64,000 nt of DNA from Prinia subflava (lineage: Eukaryota; Chordata; Aves; Passeriformes; Cisticolidae): positions 93,835,739 to 93,899,738 of the forward strand of contig NC_086248.1 of the NCBI RefSeq assembly GCF_021018805.1, written 5' to 3'. The notes under the pieces were generated by a model. It did no database searches. It was not told the DNA's origin and saw nothing but the letters and a program-made list of their open reading frames with translations. Each line of letters begins with the position of its first letter. The first letter of the stretch is position 1. A program made the position numbers and the translations under genes. Below, in pieces: positions 11,736 through 24,670 of the stretch.

Positions 11736-13962
11736 AGACGAGAATTAAAGACACATACATCCCTTTAATCAGATAACACATTCAAAGACTTGCAAATTCC
11801 CAAGAAGCCACTTTACAGGCACGTGTCATGGGCTATTCCATAAAGGGGGAGGGAATGGTGCAGAGGTAGGAGAGAGGACTTATTTCAGCTAACCAGCATT
11901 AAAAAAGACAGGAAATTAGAGAAAACAAATAGGAACAAAAAGGGATGGATTGCTAACATTCCAAATGCTTTCTCATTGCACACACCTCCCTAGAGAGGAA
12001 CACCAGTGTTGGAAGATTTAACACTCTGCATTCAAATATTTTTTCCTAACTTCATTAATCAGTTGTGTTTAAGAATACTTTCATAACAAGTATTTTAACT
12101 GGAGATGAGCTGAAGCCACTTGCCAGGATGGATATCTCCAGCAATACCAGGATGCCCAGAAGGAAATACAGTCATGCAGCCTGTCTAGTCCTCACGAAAC
12201 AGTGAGTCAGCTAGCGAGAACCTCAAGAAATTAATGATTCTCTCCCACCTGGCCAGAAAAAAACTTGCCTGGAGGATATGTGCTCACAGCAACTATTTTC
12301 TCATCAGGATTCTTCTGATACAATTGCGGCTTGGAAGAGGAAAATGAATGGAAAGTAATGAAAATGAGAGAAGATAAAAAGAGAAAAGAGAAGGATCTTT
12401 TGTTATTTTAGCTACTCTGTGGCTTTGTTCTCCAATTACTGCATCCCTCTGCATCTCCTGCAGGATCAAGCAGTGGCCATGTGGCACTCTCCAGCAGAGG
12501 AAGAGCAGCAAAGACTGGCTGTGAACACCAGACTCAAGGGGTGTTCCAACTCCTTCTTTTCTGAAATACAGTCAGGGACTTGTACTTTGGGTGGTGTTCT
12601 TGAGGGCTGTTGAGAAGGAAGAGCCTTCTCAGTCCCTAATTATTATCTCAGCCCAATTCTTCACTCAGCAGAAACTTTCTAATACACCTTTGAGCACGAA
12701 TACATTTAAACTTGGTGTTATAAAACAGACTGCTACTTTTTAAGGGAAACGCTCATTTTCCTTTGTTTTGATATTTAGCAGTCTATTCTGTCTTCAAATT
12801 AGAAACTCAAGAGCTTTCATTAGAAGTTTGACAAGGAAACCAGCAAGTGGCTTGAGACCCGAAAAATCAGTTCAGAGGAAGACCTCTTTTAACACTTGAA
12901 CTTAGAACTAGATACTCTTCCCAAATGTTATCCACTGAAATGTGAGATTGACCATGCAATGAAATCTCAGGTGCCTGTTTCTAAAGCTTGGATTGAACCA
13001 CAGAAAATATGAAAATGAGAGAGAGCATAGAACTGCAGACTTTGGAGACCACTGTACACACTATGTGGCACACTGTCATGAAAAGCAGCATGTGGCTGTA
13101 CAAGTACTGAACCAATGATGTAAGACTGATCTGTGGATTGATTCAGATCAGAACAAAAGATGTGGCTCATCTTCAGCCAGGCACCCACAGGACTGAAAGG
13201 AGTATTAGAAAGATACAGGGCATTGGTGAAGCAATTGGTGAATGAACATTGCTGACTAAAAATGACAAGAACAGACTGTAAGGACTAATGCCTGGCTGAA
13301 GAGGGAAAGAAAAGGAGACAAAAGATGAGGATGATGATCTTGTACCACTTGTTTTTTCCTAGGATCTGCATGTGCTCAGCATGCAGTAAGTTACCAACAT
13401 TCTCTCTTGCTAGTCAAGCAGTTTTGCTGATAAACATTTACAGCACACCAACAATTCTGCCACTAAGGGCACAGACTGGCATTAAGCTGATTAAGGGATA
13501 GTATCACGCAAACTTTCTTTAGAAAGTATTTAAATTTTTCTAAATTAAGTATTTTCATAAACTGTTTTAACATGGACTGCAATAAGATCCCATGTAAGCA
13601 AGTTGTATGGAATGTTGATTTTGGATCTGCTACACTAAAACTGTAAATCAAATTGACTTCTCATCTTACACCTGATGATCCTGAGACATAAACCAGATGC
13701 TTAAAGAGAAAAATAGATAAACATATTAACTTTGCTGGAACAATAAAGAGCAAAAAGGAAAATATTGACATTATTCAGTAAGTGTATATATTTAACATTG
13801 CTGTGTTTGACTTTCTCCAGAATCATTTATCTAATAAAAGCCTATTGAAGCTTAAAGTAAAGCTGTGTTTTTCATTTATAAAGATTAATAGCTATATTAA
13901 GCTACTACTGTGAGCACAACAGACTCCCCACATAATTTCCCTTTTCTGTCATAAAAATACCC

Positions 13963-14008
13963 GAAGAAAACAAAAAAAGAAAGAAAGAAAGAAAAAAAAA
14001 AAAAAAAA
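13963..14008. repeat. AAAG microsatellite ending in A17
   Basis: Repeated AAAG units run into an uninterrupted stretch of 17 A. In the ESRRG transcript sense this is a U-rich tract. There is no adjacent retrocopy or target duplication. Confidence 0.9.
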
Positions 14009-16250
14009 GCTGGTTAGATGAGATCTGTTACTCGAATAGCTAGTAAGCATGGCAAAACCTGACAAAGGGACAATTCATTGCAGATGATCACATTTATTTC
14101 AGAATTCAGGCTGCTGAACTTCAGCCACAAAAGCCACATTACAAACACCAAATGAAATAATATTCCACCTTCATATTCCAGTGACTCAGTGAGTGGAACT
14201 GGCAAAGGCTCACCACTTGCAATAACTCCTCAGCTTCTAAAAGGGCAATGACTGGTCAGAGAGAAGACTGTGGCTTAGCTATATTAATGTCTCAAAACCC
14301 ATGTTGATTCTAACTTTTTTTTGCAGGACAGCAGAGATTTAGAAGTGTGAAGTATTTGAGGGTAACACTATATGAGGTCAGAGGTAACAACTGCAGGTGG
14401 ATATTTTCTTGCTTCCCAAACACATTCATTGCTTTGAGTGAAGAGGCCAAGAGAGCTCCTTAGCCTCCAAGTTTTCCAGTGCCAATCCATCCCAAGCAGC
14501 AGAAGCCTGCCTGTACATCTGCCACATGGGTTCTCTTTACCAGCACCTGCATAATTTCAGCCCTTCATTCCAAATAATCCTACCATACATTCTGTTGTTT
14601 CAACAAAGATTTTACACAGCAAAAGTCTCAGGGAGGAGATGTGAGTGCTGCCCAGGCAAGGGCTGAGTAAAATACAGAACAGTTGGCTCCAGAGTGGCAC
14701 TTTAGAGATAAGGATATGCCTCACCCTTAAATGCACTTCTACCAGAGATGCTACACCTGAAAGCAACGGATGTGCAAGTATCTGCACAGCAGAAACAGAA
14801 ATAAGTGAGTAATACAAATTATCTAAATGTTACTCTTTACAAAATGAGCCCTATTTAATACAGGGCAGGACTCAGGTATAAGATTTCGAGGACTCTGCAA
14901 TAAATGGCAGTGCCACATTGATGTTTGTGTTTATGGGTGGCACAGACCAAGAATGAAAGGCAGCTATTTGTCTGTGAGAACACAGGAAAAGTCCTGCATC
15001 CTTCAGACTTGTCTCTACATATCCTTATCACTTACACTGCTGTCACGATATTTCCAGTGCATAAACAAATGTTCATAGGGGCTACATCCACTGAACATTT
15101 TTTGCATAAATTGGAATATTCTCTAGAAAATTAGGAAAATATTGCTTCCTTATTTTATGATCAAAAGAAGAAATATGACAAATGAGGACATGCAGTTAAC
15201 CACCTCAGATTATGATGAGAAAATATTAGTACAAAGTGATTAATTTTTAATAGTAATTTAAGTAGACTCATGAAACTGCAGAACCTACTCCTTCCAATTC
15301 TGAGCAAGTAATATATAAGGTCTGTGCACTAAGAAAATGACAGTAAAATTTAACCCTCTTCAAAATCTTTGAAACTCATTTTCAGTACCAAAAACACAAA
15401 GTAACTTCAGGTTGAAAGTATTCTTTGTTTGTCTGACCCTGCAAACAACTGCTGTCACTGGGATTCTCAGCATTGACGACCGTGTGAGCAGACCCAACCT
15501 AACAGCTGATCTCAAGGAAGCTGCTGGTGAGTGAGCCAGCAAACAGCTCTGACCTCAGATTTGCAAATGCTAACACAAAAACATCCCCACTTACAGATCT
15601 GTGTAAAGCCAAGACATGTAAATAGTTCTCAAACTCAGACTTACACACAATACTGCTTTCTGCACACCCACTTCACAGCCCCTCTTTTATGGAAGGGGAG
15701 CATTTGTATAAAGGGACAATGGTAAAACAAAATTTCAACTAGAAAGAGAGAAATTTTATTTAAAGACCAAGTTCAGTGAATTGCTGAGATATGTTTTAGT
15801 CCCTAAAATACTCAGAGACAGAACATAAACCAGAGTGGCACAACACTGCAGCACAAGCACCATGAAAACTTCTCAGGAGGCCGACACTAGGTGCTTTTGT
15901 GTGACTTGGGAAGATTATCCACGTCCCTAATATTTGCCTTTTCTGAGGTATTTTTCTAGTGGATGAATAGAAATGCTAGTTGCTTGAGCTGACTATAAAC
16001 ACTAACCTGAAGCTGAATAGTTTGTCCTTCTTCATCAGTTACAGAGAGTGGATAGTCATGAGCTGCGTTTTAGGGCAGACAAATTGGGCTGTCAGTTCTA
16101 ATGTGTGAACTGGGCTATCAGGTCACATTTTGGTCAGGAGCAAAGAAGCCTACTTATGAACATCAACAACACTTAGAGATTAGCTTCTATTGTTTCCAAG
16201 GAGATTTAACAGGTCCCAGTATATATTAATCCAAGCACATGCTGAATGAT

Positions 16251-16411
16251 AGAAAGAAAGGGAGTGCAAAGGGAAAGATGGAAAGAAAAATGGGAAAGGA
16301 ACAAATAAAAGCGAAGGAAAGGGAGAAATAAAAGGGAGGAAGAAAAGGGGAGAATGGGGAAGGATAGGGAAGAAAGGGCGTAAGGAAGGGATAGAAGATT
16401 AAAAGAAACGG
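16251..16411. repeat. 160-bp purine-rich tract
   Basis: The plus strand is almost wholly A and G (GGAA, GAAA and GGGA units), with only scattered C and T. In the minus-strand ESRRG transcript it becomes a long C/U tract ending at UAUCAUUCAG. It can bind pyrimidine-tract proteins and may form a triplex, and its tract-then-AG layout looks like a 3' splice site. Confidence 0.85.
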
Positions 16412-17030
16412 TTCCAAAAAATATCTGCACTAGAAACCAAACTCCTTCATAACACATTAAAACACAGAAGAGGGCTGAGACATCAACAGAAGACGCACTA
16501 TGTTTATCTCGTGACGTTGTAACACAGGAGGTTTGTTTAGTATCCTGCACTAATGGAGAAGGTCCTTAGGTGTAATATTACGATAGAGAGCATAAGAAAT
16601 ATCACTGAGGTCACTGCTGCTCTATTAACTGTCATCCTGTACAGAAATATTTTCTTTGACTACCATTAATGCTTTCTCCTTCCTTTTGTTCTGATTTCTG
16701 AAGGCAGCAGAAACTAAAACTTCGTCCACAATAATTTTTGCTTTTGTCTTGGCAGACTAATGGTATTAGACTTGTACAAGAAATTTACCTTGGCAATGGC
16801 TGATGCACAGGTCTTTTCAAAAGAGATGTTGTTAGAAGGAATCCTATTAAGCAGGCTTTTCACTACCCTCAAAACATAGGTGATAACACAATTTTAGTCA
16901 TAAAGAAGATGGCTTAATTTTTTTTATTATTTTGAGAGAGAATCCATTAATCTGCTCCTCTGCACATCACGCATCTCTTTACATAAGACTAAACTCAAGC
17001 TGCCTGTTCTCCTTGCTGTATTGGATTCAT

Positions 17031-17125
17031 TTTCATAGACTGTCAAAGCCAGAAAGGATCAATATGATAATTTAATCCGATCTGCTGCTTAACACAAGCC
17101 AAAGATGTTCATAGGGTAATCTTTC
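17031..17125 (+). repeat. Ancient CR1-like LINE 3' fragment
   Basis: TCATAGACTGTCAAAGCCAG, AAAGGATCAATATGATAATT and TAATCCGATCTGCTGCTTAACACAAGCC (given here in pieces) match in order the end of old amniote CR1 elements, whose typical form reads CCAGAAGGGACCATTGTGAT ... CATCTAGTCTGACCTCCTG ... ATAACACAGGCCA. The strand follows the way this signature is usually written and does not fix the LINE's transcription direction. Confidence 0.65.
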
Positions 17126-18117
17126 CATAATAAACTCAGTAATTTATGCTTTAAGAGACACACACCTCTTTTTTAAAAAAGTGTTCTTGTATTTGAATTA
17201 ATGAAATCTCTCCAAGTGTGAAGCAAAAATATTTTAGATACCCCCAATTTTATCATGTTAAAAAATAGTATAAGTCATGTAATAATCATAACTCATCTAA
17301 AACATTCAAGCATTTTTAAAACTGTCAGTAATTGCTTTTATCCAGATCACAGATGAAGAAAAGCACTTAAAAGTCCAGGATTTCTTTACAAGGCAGATTC
17401 TAACTACTGCCTTACCATTTCCCAACAGAGGTTGATGACTCTTTGAGGGCCTGTATGAATTCTCAAAAAATCCAAGCAAACTAATGAATGAGAAGTGTTA
17501 AGGGCTACTCATGGAGCAGTGCAAGTAGAACATGCAAACTGCACTGCTGTGATGGGAAGGTTACACATCCAGTCAGCATTGCCAGATGAAGAGCTCAGAG
17601 AGTTTCTGTTCATTTTTAAGAGCCTGAAGGATGGCTCATGTGAAGATCCACAGACACAGAAATGTATATTGCTGATTTCCCCACAGCAAAGATTGCTAAA
17701 CCTGCCAAATGGGCAGCAATCTAACACAGCTCCAAGAGCTTCCATTAATACCTGGTGAAGATTTGGCCCCTCATTTGTAATAGCAGGACTAATTAATCAG
17801 AAATTTTGCTACTCTGCCTGTTTAACTGGGTACCAAGTGACTGATGATAATCTGTACAAGCCACCCACTCCTAAGGAAAATAAAAACATATATGACCCAT
17901 GTACCCATAAAACCCATGCCATTTTATTGTAGTATACTTTATGTTTCATATAAACTTAGATTTTTTTCCCATGTATCATTCTTTTAGGAACTAGACTTCC
18001 TGAAATAACAAGCAGTGCAGATCAGCCACTGCACACAGTCCATAAAAATTCTGAAAACACCCAAATATCAGAAATGATGATCAGATGTTTTGGTATCAAC
18101 AGTCCTGTAAGAAATAC

Positions 18118-18215
18118 AAACTAGTACTGCACAGAACTGTGAGAGGTAGAACAGGACACAGTACTCCAGATGGTCTAAAAGCTCCATTAGTGCCACTCAA
18201 CAGAGTCCCCTCTGA
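18118..18215 (+). repeat. Second CR1-like LINE fragment
   Basis: AGAACAGGACACAGTACTCC, AGATGGTCTAAAAGCTCC and ATTAGTGCCACTCAACAGAG follow the CR1 segment that typically reads AGAACTGGACACAGTATTCC ... AGATGTGGTCTCACCAGTGC. It has the same orientation as the piece at 17031 and lies about 1 kb beyond it, farther than expected within one intact element. The two may be one broken insertion or two copies. Confidence 0.6.
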
Positions 18216-21204
18216 ACTGCAGTTTTTAACCTCCTTATAATACAGGGGTAGGTAAAATTGAGGCTAAGGCTTTGCCTCTATGGAGAAAACTAAAAAATAT
18301 GGAACAACCTCTTGTAAAAACAGTTATACAAATGCTGTAACTGAAACAAAAAGTAATTTTATTTTGGAATAATTATTCCATTGGAGTTATTTCACGTGGG
18401 AAGCTCTTCAGGGCAAGATCTGTCCTATAATAAACTTACCACAAACACACGCTAGTAAATAGTCACACAAATATTATTAATAAGCATATACTACTAATTT
18501 AAGATTAAATGTTTAATTCTACTCAGATCATCTAGCAACAGAAAAAAAGAAGTCAAATATCTGCTTAGGATTCCACATACTGTCTTATGCAGTTTTACAT
18601 CCAATTTTTCTTCTTAAAAAAAATCAACCTCTTTTTCTCAGTCCAGCTAACTGCATAAAAAGGGAAATAGCCAAAATACCCAATCTTGCACATGAACACA
18701 GATTAATTCCACCACCTGAAGCAAACTAACCACTGGCTTCCAAAGGGTTTGAAAGGCCAAACTTAAAAGAGAGATTATAAACCAACAGAACTGAAAACAA
18801 CCAAATGTCTTAAAAATGTTCATTTTTAAAAAGGGCAAATTGTTGTACTTGTCTCCCTGCACCCTTTTAGCAATTGCAATATTAGTTTAAGAAATCTCAA
18901 GGGATACATTTGAAAAGTTTCTCCCTAGACTATACAAGAATCTTTGATGTTGTTCCATCTGTTCTCATGAATCTGAGACAATCCACCAAAATGTAAGTGC
19001 AGTCAAAGAAACTACATTTTGGTAGAAGAATCAATTGTGATACTTGGAAATCTGACTTTTTGTAACACTGACAAAATTAAATATAAAAAATGTAAATTTT
19101 CTTCTTTGAATGCAATGTATTCTGCTTTGCTTACCTAGAAAAAATAAATGAAAACACAACACCCTCATATTTGTCCTGTGCCTAAAAGCTCATCTGCTGA
19201 ATGCTACTGTAAGAAGCATAACATACTCAAAACCCATCCACAGACCCAAACATGTCTTCAAGTAACAGTCCATGGGCTAAACCAAAATGATGTGTTCCTC
19301 CAGATTGGCCTCTACAAACTTTCTTATGATTCTCAACAGGAGATGCAGCCAGGACCAATGCCCAGCCCAGCACTGCTGTAGCATTCCTCCTCTGGCTCCT
19401 GGCCCATGTCTTACAAATTATTAAGAATCTTGATCTAGGTGCTGATGGTTAAGCCTCACCAACATCTACGAGAATATATACAGAAACCCCCTACTCCACC
19501 TTGTACTACACGTGACCAGAAATCCAATTCCCTCTCAGGATCTGACCCCAAAACACAGCCCCACAACACTAACACCAGCTCTCCCACAGAAACAGTGGAT
19601 GCTTGATGAAAAACACCATTATCTTGTCACATAAATGATTCAACATGCAGATGTCATAAGTGAAGTCACTCCATACATTTGCTATAAGTGGTTTTCGGAC
19701 CTTGCCCTAGAAGCCAAGCTAAAACTCAGAATCTGTTTTTCCAGGCACTGTGATTTCTATCATGAAATTTATATGACAATTCACAAAATAACCATGTAGT
19801 AAAGTCCTTTCAAATGTGAAGGGATGCACAATGTCTGATAATTGTTTCACTTTGGATTACACTTAAAAACTGTTAAGAATAAATTTCTACAAGAAAACTC
19901 CCTGTAAACAAGGTAAAATTTCTGGAGAAGATGCACCCTAGCAGATGTGCTGCTCTTGTAAGGAATGTGATGCTTCTTTCAAAGCTGCTTAAACTTGATT
20001 TTATTTCAGGTCTGCAACTAAATTTTTTTGTAAATAGATTTAGGCTGTCAATTTCCAGGCATGCTGTGCCATCAGCATGTAGAGACTGCTGTGACAAACG
20101 TGGAGGCTGCAGCAGCAAATTTTATTATAAACTGGTAATTGAATTGAACAGGTTTACATTTGAATAGATTTACTGCAGCACGACCTCTGACATGCTGCAT
20201 GGAACTGAAACCCTTGCCTGTACATAAAGAAACACTTGAGATACAGCAAGAATAATTTCAGCTTATTTTAAGTCCATGCTAATCAATAAATTTATACCAC
20301 TTTACACTTGAAAAAAGTATATTATCTTTCTTGATTCTGTACATAAAGGCTGTGCTGCAAATCAAAGTCATCTCCACACTTTTCCATAGGTAAAAACAAT
20401 ACACAGTTCCAAAACGACCCTCCAACAAGAAAAAAAAATCTTTACTACAAGTACAGTCCTACAAATGTACTGTGAATCAGTTTGGTTTAAAAAATAAAAG
20501 TAGCTTTTTTTTTTCCTCTTTGGTTCTTGTGGGTTGTTTTATTAGGTAGTAGATAAACAACACTGTCTTCTCAAATTACTTATTTTGCCATTGTAGAAGA
20601 TTCAAAAAAAGGTATGTACTTTTAGAGTAGAAAATTTACATAATTCTTACTAAGAAAACTTGTGGGGATGATTTGAATACAGGGACAACGAATATTCAAA
20701 AAACATCTACAATGTACATCTGTATTGTGTAACTAAATTATCTCAGTTAACAAAACTGTATGCAGAAACAGTAAACCTGCATACAGATTTGCTGAGATAA
20801 TTACTCATTTGTAGAGGAGACACAACTTCCTCTTGAAGTCACAGAAGTTGCACACAGCCTAGATTTTTAAAAAATATATATCTTAATGGATGCACAGTAG
20901 TGCCCTCAAAATTTAGAGGAAAAGGATTAAATCAAATCACCTGCATGTGCCCTTGGTAGCACTGTTGCATTTTCAAAGCAGTTGCTCAATATATTGTACA
21001 TTAGGTTACTAGTGATACAGGGTCTTGACTTACTAAAAAAAGATGCTCAGAAGCACAGTCCCTTTCAAAAGGTGCCATACCCAGCCATCCCTTTCATTTT
21101 ACACTTTATCTAAGCACCACAATTTCACTTTCAAGTGACTGCTCCTAGTAGTCAGTTGTATGAGGATTTTGGCAAATAAGAACTCTCCCACCACCACTGA
21201 AGAG

Positions 21205-21300
21205 AGGGTCAAATCCTGCCGCTCTTACTGAGGCAAAATCTCCATCGAATCTGACAGGAGTTTTGCTCAAGTAAGACTAAGGACAGCAGGATTTGGCTCA
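21205..21300. repeat. Small hairpin repeat with inverted termini
   Basis: Perfect 10-bp inverted ends, CAAATCCTGC at 21210-21219 and GCAGGATTTG at 21286-21295, enclose 66 bp whose inner parts are also partly complementary (CTTACTGAGGCAAAATCTCC against AGGAGTTTTGCTCAAGTAAG). The sequence resembles an old palindromic repeat I associate with amniote genomes, often containing GCAGGATTTGG. I cannot assign a family name. Confidence 0.5.
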
Positions 21301-22377
21301 TAGGATCATAGCATCTGCCAAAGCAGTTGCACAGAACAAGGTTTATTCTTAGTAAGTATAATCCAATAAGAATATGTCTGTAGGTGCGTGATAGACCTAA
21401 TTTGCCCATCATCTCACCACTGGTCTATGCTGTTTCTTGCATTTTACCCTGATAGCTGCATACTTAACCTGTTTTACATTAACACCAAACATTTGCAAAA
21501 ATCAGTCAGCTATTGAAGCTGAGTTTTCAAGCACTGACAAAGTAAAACTGCATAGGATTATTTTGAAGTGGTTTTTTAACACAAAGTATTCTCCACTGGA
21601 TAACAATACTTAGAGAACATTGTATTTATTTCATTTCAAATGTTTATGTAGTTCAGGAGTCCATGGGATCTTTCTTGGTGGTGACAGTGCCCTAAAATAA
21701 TAATGCATATAATACAGGCACTTTGAAGTGTGTTCTTGCAGATACATTAACAGCAATGTAAGTGCAGAGCAGGCAACCAAGATTTGAGGAATCACCTCTT
21801 TGTGTAACACAGATGAAGCAGGTTCCAGGTAAGACAGCACCATTTCTGAGTACATTTTCTTACACTCATTATGTTCAAAATGTAACTGATGAATTAAAAC
21901 ATTCAATATATACTTACATTGAGGGGCAGGGGTTCTCAGACACTTTTAGGAAAAAAAAAGGAAGGGGTGGATTCTCCTCTTCTGCACGTCATAGTCTGCT
22001 CCAGTGTAGTTGCAGTAACTTCAGTACACACACACAATACTTACACTTGTTTAATTTAGAAGTAACCCTTTCATTTTTGTCCTGACAGAATGAAGACTGA
22101 ATAAAAGCATGGAAAGGAAGGTACAGCGTGTGTTTTGATTGTCTGCCAGAACTGGGACAGAGTAACAGTGGATAAGGAATGAAGAAATCTTAGAGAATTC
22201 TGATGGTTATTCTATCAGTTACTTACTGGAGGAGATTGAATGCTGAGGTACACTTTGCTGTATTACACAAGATGATGGACTCTATGTGGATAAAGCATGA
22301 TTCGATAGCTTAGAAGCACATGTCAAAGAGCAAGTACATATGAAAACTGCCTTTGCAACAACTGATTAGAACACTCA

Positions 22378-22614
<237 letters not shown>

Positions 22615-23744
22615 TCACCAACCAACACAACAGATAGGCAAAAGTGCTCATACAATTGTCGTTGTATTCCATTTTGGAATATATCAAGAGTAAGCACTGC
22701 TACAGAAAGGAAATGCCTTTCAAGTAGAAATAAATAGGTGAGTTAAAAGAGGAAGTTTTTTCACTCTTTTTTTTTTATTCTAGACCCCTATATGAAAGAA
22801 ATAGATACAAAACCACAATTAATGTGAGTCTATGTCTCACTCCAAATAAGGTCCCTAGCAATATCCTTCACATATGTTATTCCTGCTGGTAGAAGAAAGA
22901 CATTGTGTCATTAATTTTCTGAACCAAGCCACAGGCTCAGGCTCCTTCTCTGAGCACTCTTCATTTTCCTTTTTAGCCGATTTCATAAGTTTCTCTCTGC
23001 CTAGAATAGAAAAGGAGGACTGCTTTACTGCATGATCAACTATAACAGGTACTATGGCGTTTCACCCTTCTTCCACTACAGCTGGCACAGAGCACCAGGC
23101 AGGGCTCACCACGACTGTTACCACCACATCTTGCACATTCTACAGCTGCCAGGCCAGATCTCTGCTCCAGGACATCTCCTCTCCATACTTTAGACCAAGC
23201 TCTTGTACTAAGAGGCATCAGGAATAGGATCCTGCCAAGCTGTCAGAATAACAAAAACTGAAGGAGGTGCTTGCCTTTGCCCCTGCTTTTCCCAATTCCC
23301 CTCTTAAGGCCTACAATAAGCTTGATCCTGAAATGTGAGCCCTCCTGAGCAAATCAGTCTCTTTTCCTTTGTTGCTTCTGCTTAATATATATTATTTCTC
23401 CTCAAAAATAAGAAAATAAAAGCTTGTAAATGAACGGGTAAAATATATGAGTAGTTTACTTTTTTAAAATCATATCTTTGGGTATCCAAGTCCAAATGGG
23501 AGAACATCTGTTCTCTTTTGCCCTAGTACTATTGCACTTTCATCAAACAGCTTAGCTCAGCTTATTCATCTGCCCAGCCATGCATCTTATTGCCCGTGAC
23601 TACATCCAGTATGACAGACTTTGCAGCAGTTGGAAGTTACACCGGGAAACTGACTTTTAAATAAAGTATCTTCCCCATCAGTCTGTCACATCTTGCTTTA
23701 AAGGTATTTCTTTATTTTCTAACCCTTTCCCCCTGTGATTAAGT

Positions 23745-24060
23745 GCATTAGTATCTTAATGAAAATGCATTCTGTTTATTGCCCTCTTGGGAAGCAAGGG
23801 GTCATCACACCAAATGCATAAATTGCCATCAGAGACAGTCCGAGCATAATCGCAATTTTTGCTGCTCCATGTTTGCTGCACTCAGGGTCCATCAAAGTCC
23901 CCTGAAACATGCACGGGTTCTAATAATTAGCATAGAGTCTGCCTGAGACCACAGCATTGATGAAATATTTCAGAGTTCATCACACTTCGTAAACACTGAT
24001 TTATATTGACTACCTTTCTCCAGACTGATGTCTCCTCATTAAATATCACATTAGTGGATT
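23745..24060. promoter_or_regulatory. Possible conserved non-coding element
   Basis: A complex, repeat-free stretch 1.2 kb into the intron from the second zinc-finger exon. It has several homeodomain or POU-like words (AATGAAAATGCAT, CTAATAATTAGCAT, AAATGCATAAATT) and isolated CpGs (CCGAGCATAATCGC). This composition suggests an enhancer, but conservation was not tested. Confidence 0.3.
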
Positions 24061-24579
24061 GCAGGATTGCACCAAGACTCAAATGCTCAGCAACTGCTAA
24101 TTCAACAGGAATTAATACTTAAACCACTTACATCTATTGAAAATTGGTTAAGTATTTATGATAAAGGAGGTCTGCATGGCAAAATATGTGCTCTGCCAAC
24201 ACAACCAGCATATTTGGCACAACCTTTTCAGGCCTTTGCAGGCTTTCTTCCTCCTGGACATTGCTGCATGAGTGAGTTAGCAATGCTGGTGAGTAAAATG
24301 GATCTTGGTATGCCTGAATGCTAATGACAAAAGTCAAAGCAGTTTAGTCCTTTTCCCCTTTCTCAGCTGCTGTGGAGAAAGCTATTTAAGAAACTGAAGG
24401 ATATGGTGGGTAGGGAATTCAGCACAACAGCTCCTGCAAAATGTCTTTCCAATACACATTAGAAAAGTTAGGAAATAACACTTTTGGAAGGGTAGGTAGA
24501 AAAGCTTAAAAAAGCATTCACATTATCCTCTCACTCTAACAAAGCATTCTTAGAAAGGAACAACCACCACACAGGAAGG

Positions 24580-24653
24580 CTTTCAAAGCTTTCACATATT
24601 GTATCTAATGAACTTCATTATACTACATTAATAAATGTATTACCATCCCTATT
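24580..24653 (-). repeat. Possible MIR-like fragment ahead of an A17 run
   Basis: AAGCTTTCACATATTGTATC, then TAATGAACTTCATTATAC and ATTACCATCCCTATT, resemble the antisense MIR 3' part (GCACTTTACATG ... CTCATTTAATCC ... ATCCCCATT). The match is weak. Confidence 0.35.
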
Positions 24654-24670
24654 AAAAAAAAAAAAAAAAA
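24654..24670. repeat. A17 homopolymer
   Basis: A run of 17 A following a possible MIR-like fragment. No source gene is recognisable in front of it, so a retrocopy tail is not supported. Confidence 0.9.

Noticed and set aside
16206..16550. 114-codon minus-strand frame with a Ser/Phe/Leu/Pro-rich middle resembling membrane segments
   Set aside because: The middle is a translation of the pyrimidine tract (CTT, TTC, CCT codons), not a real protein.
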